A stretch of DNA of 64,000 nucleotides, taken from NCBI RefSeq assembly GCF_000003855.2, contig NW_003101675.1, positions 780,096 to 844,095 on the forward strand, written 5' to 3'. The translations under genes and the position numbers were made by a program. Below the pieces are notes generated by a model. That model saw only the letters and a list, made by a program, of their open reading frames with translations. It made no database searches and was not told the DNA's origin. Positions 24,357 to 37,096 of the stretch are shown one piece after another. The DNA is from Blastomyces gilchristii SLH14081. Its lineage: Eukaryota > Ascomycota > Eurotiomycetes > Onygenales > Ajellomycetaceae. How positions within the stretch are numbered: position 1 is the stretch's first letter; every line of letters starts with the position of its first letter.

Positions 24357-26130
24357 CTACTGTGTACGGTACGTCCGTACTGCATAACCCGGAACACTAC
24401 TCCGTACTCCGCGTCCTCTGATATTTGTTTTCCCCTGTCAAGCCACGGCCACAGGGTCTGTGGCGGTGCTTTTTGACCTCAGGTAGAAGTGGGTAAAATC
24501 TATGCTAGGTATAATCAAAGTGGTGGAATAAGAGTACCTGCGTAGCACAACGTCATCGTTTTACCTAGCCTGTTGTGTTGGCAAACAGCTTGAGCTTCTC
24601 CAGACTCGAAAGGATTAATAAAAGTGCTAATATGGTTCGGACAGTCAAGGATCACCCCTGAGCAGGGATATCTAGATCGATCGACCCAACCACTCTGCGA
24701 GGTAGAGGTTCAGCAGTGCACGAGTAGATATTCTTCCCAGTACCAGAACTTCAGCCAGATTTCTGCGGTGTTTGCTTCTGTTTCTTATTCCCATATCGCT
24801 AAATCTCTTCAGCTCAAGTCATTGAGTGTTTGTATTACGGCTGAGCAAGATAAATCTGTTATTCCTGCTGATAGCCGAGGAGTTTTCGCCACGAGGTTGA
24901 GACATAAGCTAAAGCGGTGAGAATGGGGAATTCATCACTCTTGAATAATATACGCTAGGACCGCAAGAAGAAGCATGAGAAACGCCACAGTGTGGCTGTG
25001 ATTCTGAAGCGTCTTGGATTGGCGAGAAGCCTGCATGGGACGGGGTTTGCTTTTGGACCATCTGAGATGGAGTTCAGCTCCTGACTTTCTTTCGCCAAAC
25101 AATGGCCTGTGCTGTTTCGGTACGACTCAGTACCTGAAGGTGGTGGTTCACACTTCCTTTTTTTTAATCACCCCTTGAACCAGGGCGTGCTTGAGGATCA
25201 GCTGCCAGCGCATCCTATTTGTGGCTTGCGTTAACTCCATGAACCCTCAATCTCAGCTTCAAACCTAAGATAGGCCCTCTGAGATTTCGTCAGAGAAATG
25301 TTTCTGTGAAGCTACCAAACATCGCCACCAAGTGCACAACGAGCCTGATATCAAAAGATGTGAGATACACATCAATTGGCAAGGGGCCGCTCCAGATAAT
25401 AGTCTCAGCTAGTCACTGAAAAATGCAGATGGTTTTATCAGCCGTTCGACCACGGGTCGGATTACCCAGGAGCTCATGATAGGGTGTTTATTGTCCGGCG
25501 ACCCGTAATGAAGGCTGGACGTACTCGACCAATAGCTTCAAACCTCACAGTGTTCCCGAAGCTTTGTATGGGGGGCTGAATCAGTGCAAAATGACTAAGG
25601 CCGCCTTAAGTGATGAGCCTTTTAAAATCTCCGCATGTAAGTTATTCGATACGACACTGATAGAAGAATGAGAAAGAAGCAACAGGATTGTCGAACCAAC
25701 TGCCTCTCCGCACCGAAACACAGTAGAAGCCAAGTGAAACCCATATAAGGGTCCAGATATTCCCCCTCAGACTGCAGCTATTATGGAGCCTGGTGCCATG
25801 AATTGGTGTCGTAATAGGCAAGACAGAGGAAAAGGACGTTTTGAAAAATGAAGCAGACGAACGTTATGGGATGGGTTAAGAGGTAGAAGCTTTTATGCTT
25901 CGAAATGGGATTCGCAGTGACGTCAGTGCAAGTTTCAGGCGCTCGCATAAACGTAGAAACGCAGGTTCGCAGGAGTAATCATGGTGAGGGTCCATGTTGT
26001 TCGTAAGTTAAAGAATGTTATTTCACCGGGAGCACCGAAACTTAGCAATCATAGCTATTCTCCAATGTTGTCCCATGTTCCTTTTTGGTATAAGAAAAGC
26101 GATGTCATAAACTCAACATAAACCTAACAT
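24357..26130. other. gene-less GC-normal intergenic region
   Basis: Normal composition with several TACTCCG/CGGAGTA-type words at 24350-24420. Open frames are short (the longest ~98 codons at 24624-24920) and have no domain, signal peptide or exon structure I can recognise. Possibly decayed coding DNA, but nothing supports a call. 26130-26615 is probably the gdhA 3' untranslated region and terminator. Confidence 0.45.
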
Positions 26131-26615
26131 TCATTCATTCGCTAACATCAACCGGCATCCAGGATCCCAAACAAAAAAAAATATAAAAACCAGAACCGCA
26201 GGTGCACACGTATATGTACATGTACATTGTACATGGAAAGAGCATCAACCACGAACATAAAAGAGCAAAGCCGAAAGCCAAAAACCCAGACATCCCAAGA
26301 AACGTGCAAGATACCATGCAAGAAACAGAAAATCGCAGGATAATATCCAGAATCCGACACCAGCTATTCCACCCAAACGTATTGCCGTAAGATCTATTAG
26401 ACAAGAGCATGACACGATCAATCCCACCCAGAAACACAACTGACAAGAGAGAAAAAAAAGCAGGGCAAAAGTTATGTGTAGATAATATTGGCACAAAACG
26501 CCAAAAAGAAAACGCAGGAACCCCTAGCACACCAACAGGCCGAATACAAGATGCTTAATAGCGACAGAGAACAAACCTCCCTTAGCAAAAATGAATTAGA
26601 AAGGAGATCCGTTCT

Positions 26616-28758
<2,143 letters not shown>

Positions 28759-29053
28759 TATTCAACAATAATAAATTCTCCTCTCTAATTTTCCCAGCGG
28801 TTTGAGGAAAAAAGAATGTAGATTTTTAGATTCAATTGGTTTTCCAAACAACGAATATCAAATTCGTGCGTTGGGGATTGTACAAAGGTTGGGTATAGTG
28901 TGTATATATTCTGCGTCGTCGTGGCTTCGGTGGTCGATTCAATAGTGAAGGACAGTATTGAAAGAAGCTGAGATGGGTTGGTATCAATCAAGAAAACCTC
29001 CTAGAAGCTTAACGAAAATTGAAGATGAAATGAAGAAAGGATGAAGAAAGGAT

Positions 29054-29084
<31 letters not shown>

Positions 29085-29623
29085 CGAAAAGAGGGGAACT
29101 GGGAGAATTAAATAAAAAATTTAAAATAATCGATCAGAGGCAATTTTTTTTTTTTTTTTTCCCTCTCCTCCAATCTGGAAGTTTTCAGCTATGGTTTGTC
29201 CCCCCTTGTTTTCCCCCCTTGTTTTCCCCCTTCTCCTCCTCGGAAAAATTCAAGGACAAAACGGGCGTTATCTACCGTAGTTATTTAATATTTGCGGATA
29301 TAAATTGGTCATTTCTATTAGGTCCCTGGCTGGTGCTGGAATGGGGGATTAAAATGAACTATCAAAATGCGCGCCGGCCGGGAACGGAGGCGGGCGGAAG
29401 ATACAGGAAGGAAGGGAACATATTGTAGCGTTGGAAGATAAGGCAAAGAGCAGCCATTGGAGAGCGGGAGCTTGGGTGGAATGACGTAGAGATTATTTAT
29501 TAGCTCGACAGCAGCAAAGGGGAGAGAGAGAGAGAGAGACATGAAGTGCGCCTTTGCTGATAGGCTGTATATATATATGTATGTATGTACATACATTACA
29601 TACTACTGGGGGGGGGAGAGAGA

Positions 29624-29644
29624 GATAGATAGATATCTGATATC
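29624..29644. promoter_or_regulatory. cluster of GATA motifs
   Basis: Within 21 bp there are four GATA on the plus strand (29624, 29628, 29632, 29639) and two on the minus strand (TATC at 29634 and 29641), about 870 bp upstream of the gdhA start codon. Closely spaced GATA pairs are preferred sites of AreA-type nitrogen regulators. Part of it is simple GATA repeat, so chance is possible. Confidence 0.4.
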
Positions 29645-29985
29645 GATGGCTGCATGCTTCTCTTATAACATAACTACCCGTAATTCCACAGCTACATCCT
29701 CGATTTCCTGTTCTTCTGCCTCTTGGAATTCCTCCTCCTTAGCTGATTTTTCGTGGTGGGTGCGGTGGCGTCGGGCGCAAAAGCTTGGGACCAGGGCCCC
29801 CTCTTGTCTTCTCGAAAGCTGACAGGAAACTTCCGATGACGGACGGAACCCTCGCCGGGCACTGGCTGAGTCGCTCGCTGGAGCCGATCATTATTGCAGC
29901 TGGGTTCTGTTCTGCTTCCAAGTAGCATAAGAGCCAGCAGCAACATAAACAAACCCTCACTCTCCACGGGTAACTATAATGTACA

Positions 29986-30003
29986 GTACGGAGTACTCCG
30001 TAC
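29986..30003. repeat. 18-bp perfect palindrome GTACGGAGTACTCCGTAC
   Basis: Perfect inverted repeat in intergenic DNA. Related partial copies occur near 24350-24420, 30254, 32078, 39240 and 40400 (tacggagtactccata). It may be a common intergenic motif of this lineage; function unknown. Confidence 0.7.
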
Positions 30004-30410
30004 ATACTTATTATTATTATTCTTCTTATTCTTATTCTTATTATTATTATTATTATTATATTGCTGTTGTTTCACGCGGCTGCTCCCCACTGCCTTATCT
30101 TATCCCGAGCTATCTTTTTATGCATAAGGTTTGCTTAGCCCAAGGAGAAGCCCCATGCAGCCGCATTGCACGATCTCCCTTATCTTTATCTTTTGCGCTT
30201 GCTCGGCATTATCAATTATTATCAAGTCATGTCATGGCCCACTTAGCCTTAACTACGGAGTAACTACTGCGTACAGGCGTCAGTTCCAGTCAGTCCGCTC
30301 GCTCTACCCTAGCTCCCATTGGCTGCACCCGGAGATTGTGTCTTTTTTTGGCGGCGTATAAATTAAATAATGCAGCTCTAGCGGGCGGCTTTTCGGGCGG
30401 TCGCCTCATT

Positions 30411-30431
30411 CTAACCTAACCCTAACCCTAA
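30411..30431. promoter_or_regulatory. telomere-like (CCCTAA)n tract / telobox
   Basis: Reads ctaacctaaccctaacccta followed by a, about three and a half copies of the fungal telomere repeat, far from any recognisable chromosome end. AACCCTAA is also a known promoter box of translation-related genes in fungi, but no such gene is seen next to it. Confidence 0.6.
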
Positions 30432-30539
30432 TTCCCCAAAAACGCAGCCAGCCCTAACTCCCGAGACCGTTTATTAACCACTGAAATTCCTACTCTTTTT
30501 TTTCTTCTGTTTTAGATCGAGTAATGAGACCGAAGGCTG

Positions 30540-30540
30540 C

Positions 30541-30592
<52 letters not shown>
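30540..30592. repeat. (TTA)n microsatellite
   Basis: About 17 tandem TTA triplets. It is not preceded by a SINE or LINE body, so it is not an element tail as far as I can see. Confidence 0.9.
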
Positions 30593-30593
<1 letters not shown>

Positions 30594-30839
30594 TACACCA
30601 GGGTAGTTATGTATGTCCTCGAGTCAGCAGAGTGACCGGCGGCAGATATACTAACTCCTAATCATCAGCTTTCCGGTGAGAAGTGGGGGTAGGGGGTAGG
30701 TAGCTCTCTACATATGCTAACCAAACATCTTCTAGAGGAAAGCCGGATTAACCAGAAAAGAAAAATTCAACTTTTTCAAATTCATCATTTTGCCGATCTG
30801 TCAAGTCAAGGCGCGTGCGCTATCATGATCATCAACATC

Positions 30840-31950
30840 TTTACCACTTTCGAAGAAGTGAGAGGTCTTCTTTGTTAACTTATCCTCATTGGGCCACCTC
30901 TTTGTGCTCTACAATCCATTTAACACCAGCAGGTTGACGCCCTACATACCGATGCTCACCAGCATAGCAGCAAACACACCCAGTACCACACGCAGACCAC
31001 GGTGATAACTATGCCGATGCGTCTTTCTCGTGGGAAAAAAAAAAATTTTGAGGGCCGAAAATACAATATTGCCCAGCAGATGAACCTGCCTGATAAAACG
31101 GCCATGATCACCGATTGCTTGGTGGTTCCAGCCGTGTTATCAATGATCTATGAGACAATAAGTGGGTTCCCCTGAGAACAGGAACTCAAGTACGTTATTA
31201 TATATAGGCCACTAGAAGTGGTCCTTGCTGGGAAGGTCGGTCCTCTGTCCAGCACGTACAGAAGTGGCCCTCCAACAATGACTCGCATCATGAAGATAGC
31301 AAGGATGTAGCCCTATGTGCGGTCCAGCCCTCTTGCAAAGAATGACCCATTACCTGAACAATGCCGAACGGGATAATTCAAAACTGACGCCCGAAATTTG
31401 TCGAAGCCAAAAGCTACACACGACTAGCGGCCCCCCAAACCCGATCGCTACAGATGCGCCCGATATTAACCAGCACCGACATGGCAATCCACATATAGCT
31501 TTTCGGCTCTCTCCAGCGCCCACTTGCCCGTACATGCGGCCGCTTGAATTCGCGAAATATGTTACCAGTTTAATTGGCGCGAAGCCGTTCAACAGCGTGC
31601 TGCCGCTCCACCTCAGTGAAAAATCGAGCGGATAAGGGTATTATTGTTCCAGCTTCCAATATGCCCACGGCGAGCAGAGGGGCGAAACTCTTGCATCCGT
31701 GCCATGCATGTCTGGGCAATTTCCCCCAACCCAGCACCAGCGTCGACGTCAGGATTCGGTGTGGCACTCGTGACTCGCACGATCAGCCATGTAGAAAAAG
31801 GGCTGCCATGCCAGCTGTGCTAGGGCCGATATCGATCCGACCCGCGAGTCCTGGTTTCCTTGCAGACCAGTGTCTTCTTGGAGACTGAATAGGGATCCCT
31901 CTGCCCAGAACGGCTTTGTCGAGGACCTGGAGAAAGGAAGTCAAGGTATA
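30840..31950 (-). pseudogene. Dal5/allantoate-permease-family MFS transporter, decayed
   Basis: Read on the minus strand from 31950 downward, family landmarks appear in order but in different frames. They are: VLDKAVLG and LFSLQEDTGLQGNQ (N-terminal membrane segment 1 region); a fragment with LEAGTIIPLSARFFTEVERQ and AVERLRAN, which joins the mid-protein LEAG motif directly to the FLTxxER loop with the intervening helices missing; GGPLVVCSFW near 31400; LLYVLDRGP near 31250; and NTAGTTKQSVIMA near 31115, matching the conserved N.AG.TK(K/Q)S motif. Frameshifts, stops and at least one large internal deletion rule out a working protein. It would have been a proton-coupled plasma-membrane importer of organic anions, vitamins or ureides. 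An A28 run lies immediately upstream (31960-31987). Confidence 0.82.
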
Positions 31951-31954
31951 GCGT

Positions 31955-31959
<5 letters not shown>

Positions 31960-31987
<28 letters not shown>
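31960..31987. repeat. A28 homopolymer
   Basis: Twenty-eight A just upstream of the 5' end of the decayed transporter. A similar T25 run lies at 32738-32762. Confidence 0.9.
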
Positions 31988-31989
<2 letters not shown>

Positions 31990-31999
31990 AAACAGGGGA

Positions 32000-33613
32000 T
32001 TCTCGGGTAGAAAAATTAATCTTTATTAGCGGTCAGTAGTTAGTCAACGGCTTTTTTATTTACCTTGCCGTCCATCTCTACTCCGTACGCTTGTTATCAC
32101 ACCCATACTTGTCTGTCATACCTGAGGAATTTGAGGAATGGCAGAGGAGGTTTCGGAGCGATACCTGGACAACTACATAGTTTGGATTATTTGTTGCAAT
32201 TGTGTGCTAAGGGGAATGCACAGCGGACACATACCGAACTATCAAACAGCTTCTTTCAATTATAGAGCCTATCAGTTCTTGGTTATTGACGTATCTAGAG
32301 CGCCAGCCATATTTTCCCTTTTTGCTCCAAAAAGTTCCATGCGTTGTTTGTTCGTGCATTGGGCAGACAGCAAAATGAGAGCTTTCTTCTGACAACTATG
32401 GCATACAAGTCAGCCCATACACCAGTAAAGGGCTCAAGTAGTCGATCAACCGTAGCTCTTCCCAACCACTGGCACCTAACCCCCACGTCGGATTTGAGAA
32501 AAGCTCAATTCCAACACCCGAAAAAAAGGTTGTCCCGGCATTAACATCCATCGCCAAGTACTCGTGCGAGAGTACAGTACAGGGGGGGGTGCAGCAGACT
32601 GTACGTTATCCGGCAGGCAAGGATGGGGATGGAGCCAACCGAACTAGGTTTCTGGTATCGGGGTATGCTTTTGCTACTTTTCTTCTCTCCCGATAAATAA
32701 TAATAATAATGAGATAATGATGGCTCGGACGAAAAAGTTTTTTTTTTTTTTTTTTTTTTTTTCTTTTTGCGAAATCCCGCTGTCGTCATCGGAGGTTTAA
32801 GGTGACATGGTGAACCGAATTACGGCCGGCGCCTTTTGCGCCAGTTGCAGCCGGGTACGTGCGAAAATGTTTCGGAACGAGCCGGCGGAATGAACTCTGA
32901 TCCCAACCCATCCCAAGATATCCTGTCATGTTTTACTCGGGTTGCAGAAAAACTGGCTAAAAAAGATGGAAACGAGTGCCGAGATTGATTTTTAAATGGA
33001 GTCAAATGTATTTTAGCTTTAATTAAATAAAACGAAACGAAGAGGACATCTGCAGGCGGCACGTGGGCGAGAAATTAAAGTTAAAATAAGCTTTGGCCTT
33101 GGCAGCCCTATCTGCGGTCCTCACGGTCAGCTGACCCCTCGTTTGCCGCCGTATAGGCTAGCTCTCGTCTTTCTCCAACCTCCTCTCCGTCGAACTTGAG
33201 GTCTGCGGGATCTTTATTGAATGATTGCATGAGCAACTGTTTCGGCGGGCTCTTCAGGGATGAGAGAGACATGGCTAAAATGCGTATCGCTCGAACACGT
33301 ATCAAAGATTGAGGCAAAACTTATCCAGAAATATAAAACAGAGAGCTCTCTCTATCTTGTTGGACAAGGTGTCCCGTGTCCCGCCCTTGGTGAAAAACTT
33401 AATTCAATGCGCCTGGGAAGCATATTCTTTGCCGCCTAGGTTTTTTTTTGATACCGAGCGTGTCGTACATCGTTTGGCAAGTCAACTTAGCCAGCCATTC
33501 GGCTAATAGGATGCCAACCGAAGCCTCCAAATCGTCTAGCATCACCAAAATCTTCACATACCGCAGTTCACCCTACTCTGTCTGGCATACCCAAAATCTC
33601 TCTCTCTCTCTCC

Positions 33614-33674
<61 letters not shown>

Positions 33675-35700
33675 TGTGAGGAACCCGTATTTCCGTCGGG
33701 CCCCTTCCAATCGGAGATGTGACCATTCCCGCAGACTGCCCAGAGGTCACCGGGTGTCGCACACCCGTGTCTTGATAGCCAAGTTTTGGTTGCGCTCTTG
33801 GCCACTCCTCTGGAGATTCTGTGATATTTCACTGCTGGTCGTATGACACAAGCTCCTGAAGACCAGGCGTTAGCGGCCGGCCGGCTCGCCTGCAGGCATT
33901 TCTCGAATTGTGGCAGCAGATAGTCTGGCTTTCCACGCCTATCGGTTCATCTCTGAAGTGGAATTCTCGAGCGAATGTGCGTGTTTCACAGCTTGCCTAA
34001 AACGTGGGATCGGTGAGACTTGTTGTAGAGTCGAATTCTATGGCTCTTGGTTTCGGAACATGCTTTGGCAACGAGTATTGTGCTATCATCGGTGACCCCG
34101 CCGTTGTTACTTATATAGATATATGTATATATATATATTGTGTCTGAGTCTCCCACCCTACTAGAAACCAGTGCGAAGGCACAAGTTTGGCAATGGCGGG
34201 TAGATGCTTGCCATTGACAGGGAAGTTTTACCGAACCAAATCTCCCTAAGATTCTCTTGCTTGAGCTTTTCTATCTATGTCTTCTCTGAAACCCTTGCCA
34301 ACAAGAGAGAAAGGTTCCGAGAACTTGATATTCGTGTGCTTTTGTTCTGCTTTGAACCACCCACTGTCCTGTTGTTTGATACAAATGCCAATATATCTAG
34401 CTGGGCATGTTATCATCAAGTCTTGCTGATACAACAATATCCGATACCTAAAGGGAGGAGAAAAAAAAAAAAGAAAGCAAGAAAGAAAGAAAAACCCTCC
34501 CTCTCAGGCAATTCCATAATATTCAAACATTTGACGCTACTTTCAATGCCAGAATGGATGTTCTGGACAGCAGCGGTTCCGCCCCTTGTGGTACTGTATG
34601 TTTCGCACAAACGAGTAAAGATCTCGATGCGGGCCACTCATATGTGTATTTACTCAAGTTACTAATCATCATAATTAGTATCACTGTGGTAAATGTATGT
34701 ACATACATGAACGAGAAGAACATTCAGGACTCAAATGAGGGACTTTTTGATGTTGGCTCATTTGCAGTGTCTTCATTTGTTTCAACTCGTCCACACCTCA
34801 TTGAATTACCACTCTGGCAGTGTCATATAGGGAACAGTTCAATGAAAATATAGACATAGAGTCTATAAACAATTATAGATGGTTCAAATAATTGACTCTT
34901 GTGACGTTTTGCTAATGAGCGCTATTTTGTGGCTTATTTCATAGACGCAAGGATTCCTTCAAATATTGCTGGATATACAATGCTGCTTTTAGTAGTGATG
35001 CTTCAAAACACTTTCCATGCTGTACACACTGATAGTGTACATCATTGCTACTGGGACGAGAGTTGGCAGAGCTGGAATATAGTTACTAGCCATCTTTCAA
35101 GCCTCCATCAGGGGCTAATTTGACATGTATTTACTCTGTACTCGCTTGGAATTTTGCAACTACGTTTATCCAACCTCCCAGAATATACAGGGTACCCAAG
35201 CCCTTGGCGAGAGGACGCGGGATAAACGGGATAAACCTCGCGCTTCTACTTGCTGCTGCAGCGATAATAAGCAATGTTCCCCTCGGGGTTCCGCCGCCGC
35301 GACGCATAGAGAGCCAATCCCAGGCGCTCCTGGACTAACCACCTGCGGATGCTAACGGTGATGCTAACGGTGATGGTCACGGCTCGGGTTGTGACAGAAG
35401 CTGCCCACACAGCACTAAGGCCCTCCAAGAATAGGTGTCATCCATGCCAGAGCTTTCTATATCTGAGCAATGAGAAGCTCAGATTTACCAACTTTTGTCG
35501 AGCAATATTGTAACACTATATACCTCTTGGCGCTGGGAGAGGGGAAATTGGCTGCTCGTTGCTGCTCTTTTCTGTCCTTTTTGCCTGCGGCTTCTGTGTC
35601 ACCTAATGCTGTACTTCCTACACCCAGCCCAAACATCGGGAGAGCAGCAGGACAGCAGTACCAGTGATACCAGAGAAGAATGCTTCCCACCACCGCTTCA
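32000..35700. other. gene-less stretch of the island
   Basis: About 3.7 kb with only short, domain-less open frames on both strands. It contains a T25 run at 32738-32762, a compound (AT)n(GT)n microsatellite at 33617-33670 and a second AT repeat near 34110-34140. A 69-codon frame at 33317-33108 (minus) with a charged, protein-like end is the best candidate for a lost or partial gene, but nothing confirms it. Confidence 0.45.
33617..33670. repeat. compound (AT)n(GT)n microsatellite
   Basis: About ten TA/AT steps followed by about 18 GT steps. Simple repeat only. Confidence 0.95.
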
Positions 35701-35726
35701 GCCATTACGCGCTTCCTAAGTACACA

Positions 35727-37096
35727 ATGAGCGTCCGCCAGACGTTTGTCGCGACCGTCCTTATTGCCGTTTATGCTGGTGCAAGAGCAAGTATACCAGA
35801 TTGCGCGGTAAGTCACGCATCACCACCTCCTTTTCGCGCTGACACCTCTAGCTAACTAACTGATAGAGCAAATGTTTCCAAACCGCTGTGAACGACCATG
35901 CTTGCGACCAATGGCTGTCCGATGTTGACTGTTGCCGGAGCGACGCTTTCATTCTTTTGATATACAACTGCATCTATGATGAGTGCAGCCGGCAGCCCTT
36001 TGATGAAGCGTGGAGTCATCTCAGGGAAGAATGTGACAAGGTCGATGTTTATATTCCTCCCGCCCACTTTGTCCCGCTTCCTGAACCTACTTCGACCAGC
36101 AGTACAGAAACAACCAGCAGCACCACGACAACCAGCAGGTCCAGCACATCCACCGCCTCTGTGCCGATAACTACATCGACAACTGCATCGGCCGCTGCGT
36201 CGACAACAGAAACTCCACCCACCGAGCCTCTAACTACGGGAACAACTACCACAGGCCCCAAGGCCAATACCATCCCTAGTGGCTCAGATGCCTCAAACGA
36301 CGACAATGGAAGCGGCGGTCTTAACTCCAGTACAAAAGTAGTAATTATCGTCCCTCTCGTACTTGTCGCTCTGGCAATAGCATTGTTTTTTTTCCTCCGT
36401 CGACGCCGGAAGAAAGCCACCCCATCCAGCACAGAGGCACCAAATAACGCAGCTCACGAAAATAAGCCACTGGTCCACGAGATTTCAGGGACAGAAATTA
36501 GCGGAGGTAGCAGGTACAGGTATGCAGCCGAACTAGAAGCAGTCGAAGCCAGCAGAGCAGGAGGGACCACACTGCCTCCACCCAATTCAACCATGACGCC
36601 ATATATAGCAGGCATGGACTCGCATACCAACCTGACCGGCCGTCCACAGCGAGTTGGAAACCAAGCCGCCGCCAGTGCGAGCCACACTAGCGTTGTAATA
36701 AATCATCAACCTAATGACCCTCGCACTTCGGGTACTCCTGCACCAGCAGCAATACCGCTCGCATATTCACCACCCACCACAAGCCCCGTATCAGGCTCGA
36801 GTCCGCCAGTGTCCCCAATTCAACCGCAAGGCACAAGCAATTTCTCATCACAGCAGATGTCAATGATCGAGCCGTCTCTTAATGTTTCGCTAGAAGAAAG
36901 CAGGGAGATACAAAGGCTTCTTGCGAGTCTGGAGGCAGTAGAACGGCGGAAACGCGAGAGTGCTTCACGCGCGCAAATGCTGGAGCGGGAAGAAGCTGCA
37001 GTGCGAGCGGAAGAGAAGGCGCTATTGGAGGAGATTCGGAAGAGAACTGGGAAACTCTCGCATGGAAGTGTATCGCCCCGTCCTGGACCGGTCTAA
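35727..37096 (+). CDS. CFEM-like single-pass membrane protein
   Basis: Two exons, 35727-35807 and 35867-37096. The 59-bp intron has donor GTAAGT and a CTAAC branch point just before its AG; the product is 436 residues. Signal peptide about 1-22 (MSVRQTFVATVLIAVYAGARA). Residues about 24-84 hold eight cysteines (IPDC-ASKC-HACD-DVDCC-YNC-DEC-REEC) with an aspartate before the CC pair. This resembles a CFEM domain, although CFEM usually has CxC there. Then come a Ser/Thr/Pro-rich, probably glycosylated stalk (about 100-155), one membrane helix (185-204, VVIIVPLVLVALAIALFFFL), a basic RRRRKK stop and a ~230-residue cytoplasmic tail ending in a charged, coiled-coil-like segment (about 365-425). 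Topology suggests a cell-surface sensor or adhesion/haem-related protein. The exact role is unknown. Confidence 0.85.

Larger units (their letters stand above)
28759..30400 (-). promoter_or_regulatory. upstream region of gdhA
   Basis: About 1.6 kb without a gene. It contains a GAA/GAAGAA tract at 29042-29085 (pyrimidine-rich on the gdhA strand, typical of fungal 5' leaders), a CCAAT box on the gdhA strand at 29456-29460, a (GA)n tract near 29523, a cluster of GATA motifs at 29624-29644 and an 18-bp palindrome at 29986-30003. Assigning these to gdhA control is inference; GATA factors and CCAAT-binding complexes are known to act on fungal nitrogen genes. Confidence 0.45.

Noticed and set aside
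26135..26530. 131-codon minus-strand frame
   Set aside because: Lies immediately downstream of the gdhA stop, with no domain and Cys/Phe-rich composition; more likely 3' untranslated sequence.
33108..33317. 69-codon minus-strand frame with charged end
   Set aside because: Could be a first exon of the decayed transporter or another lost gene, but no continuation with splice sites was found.
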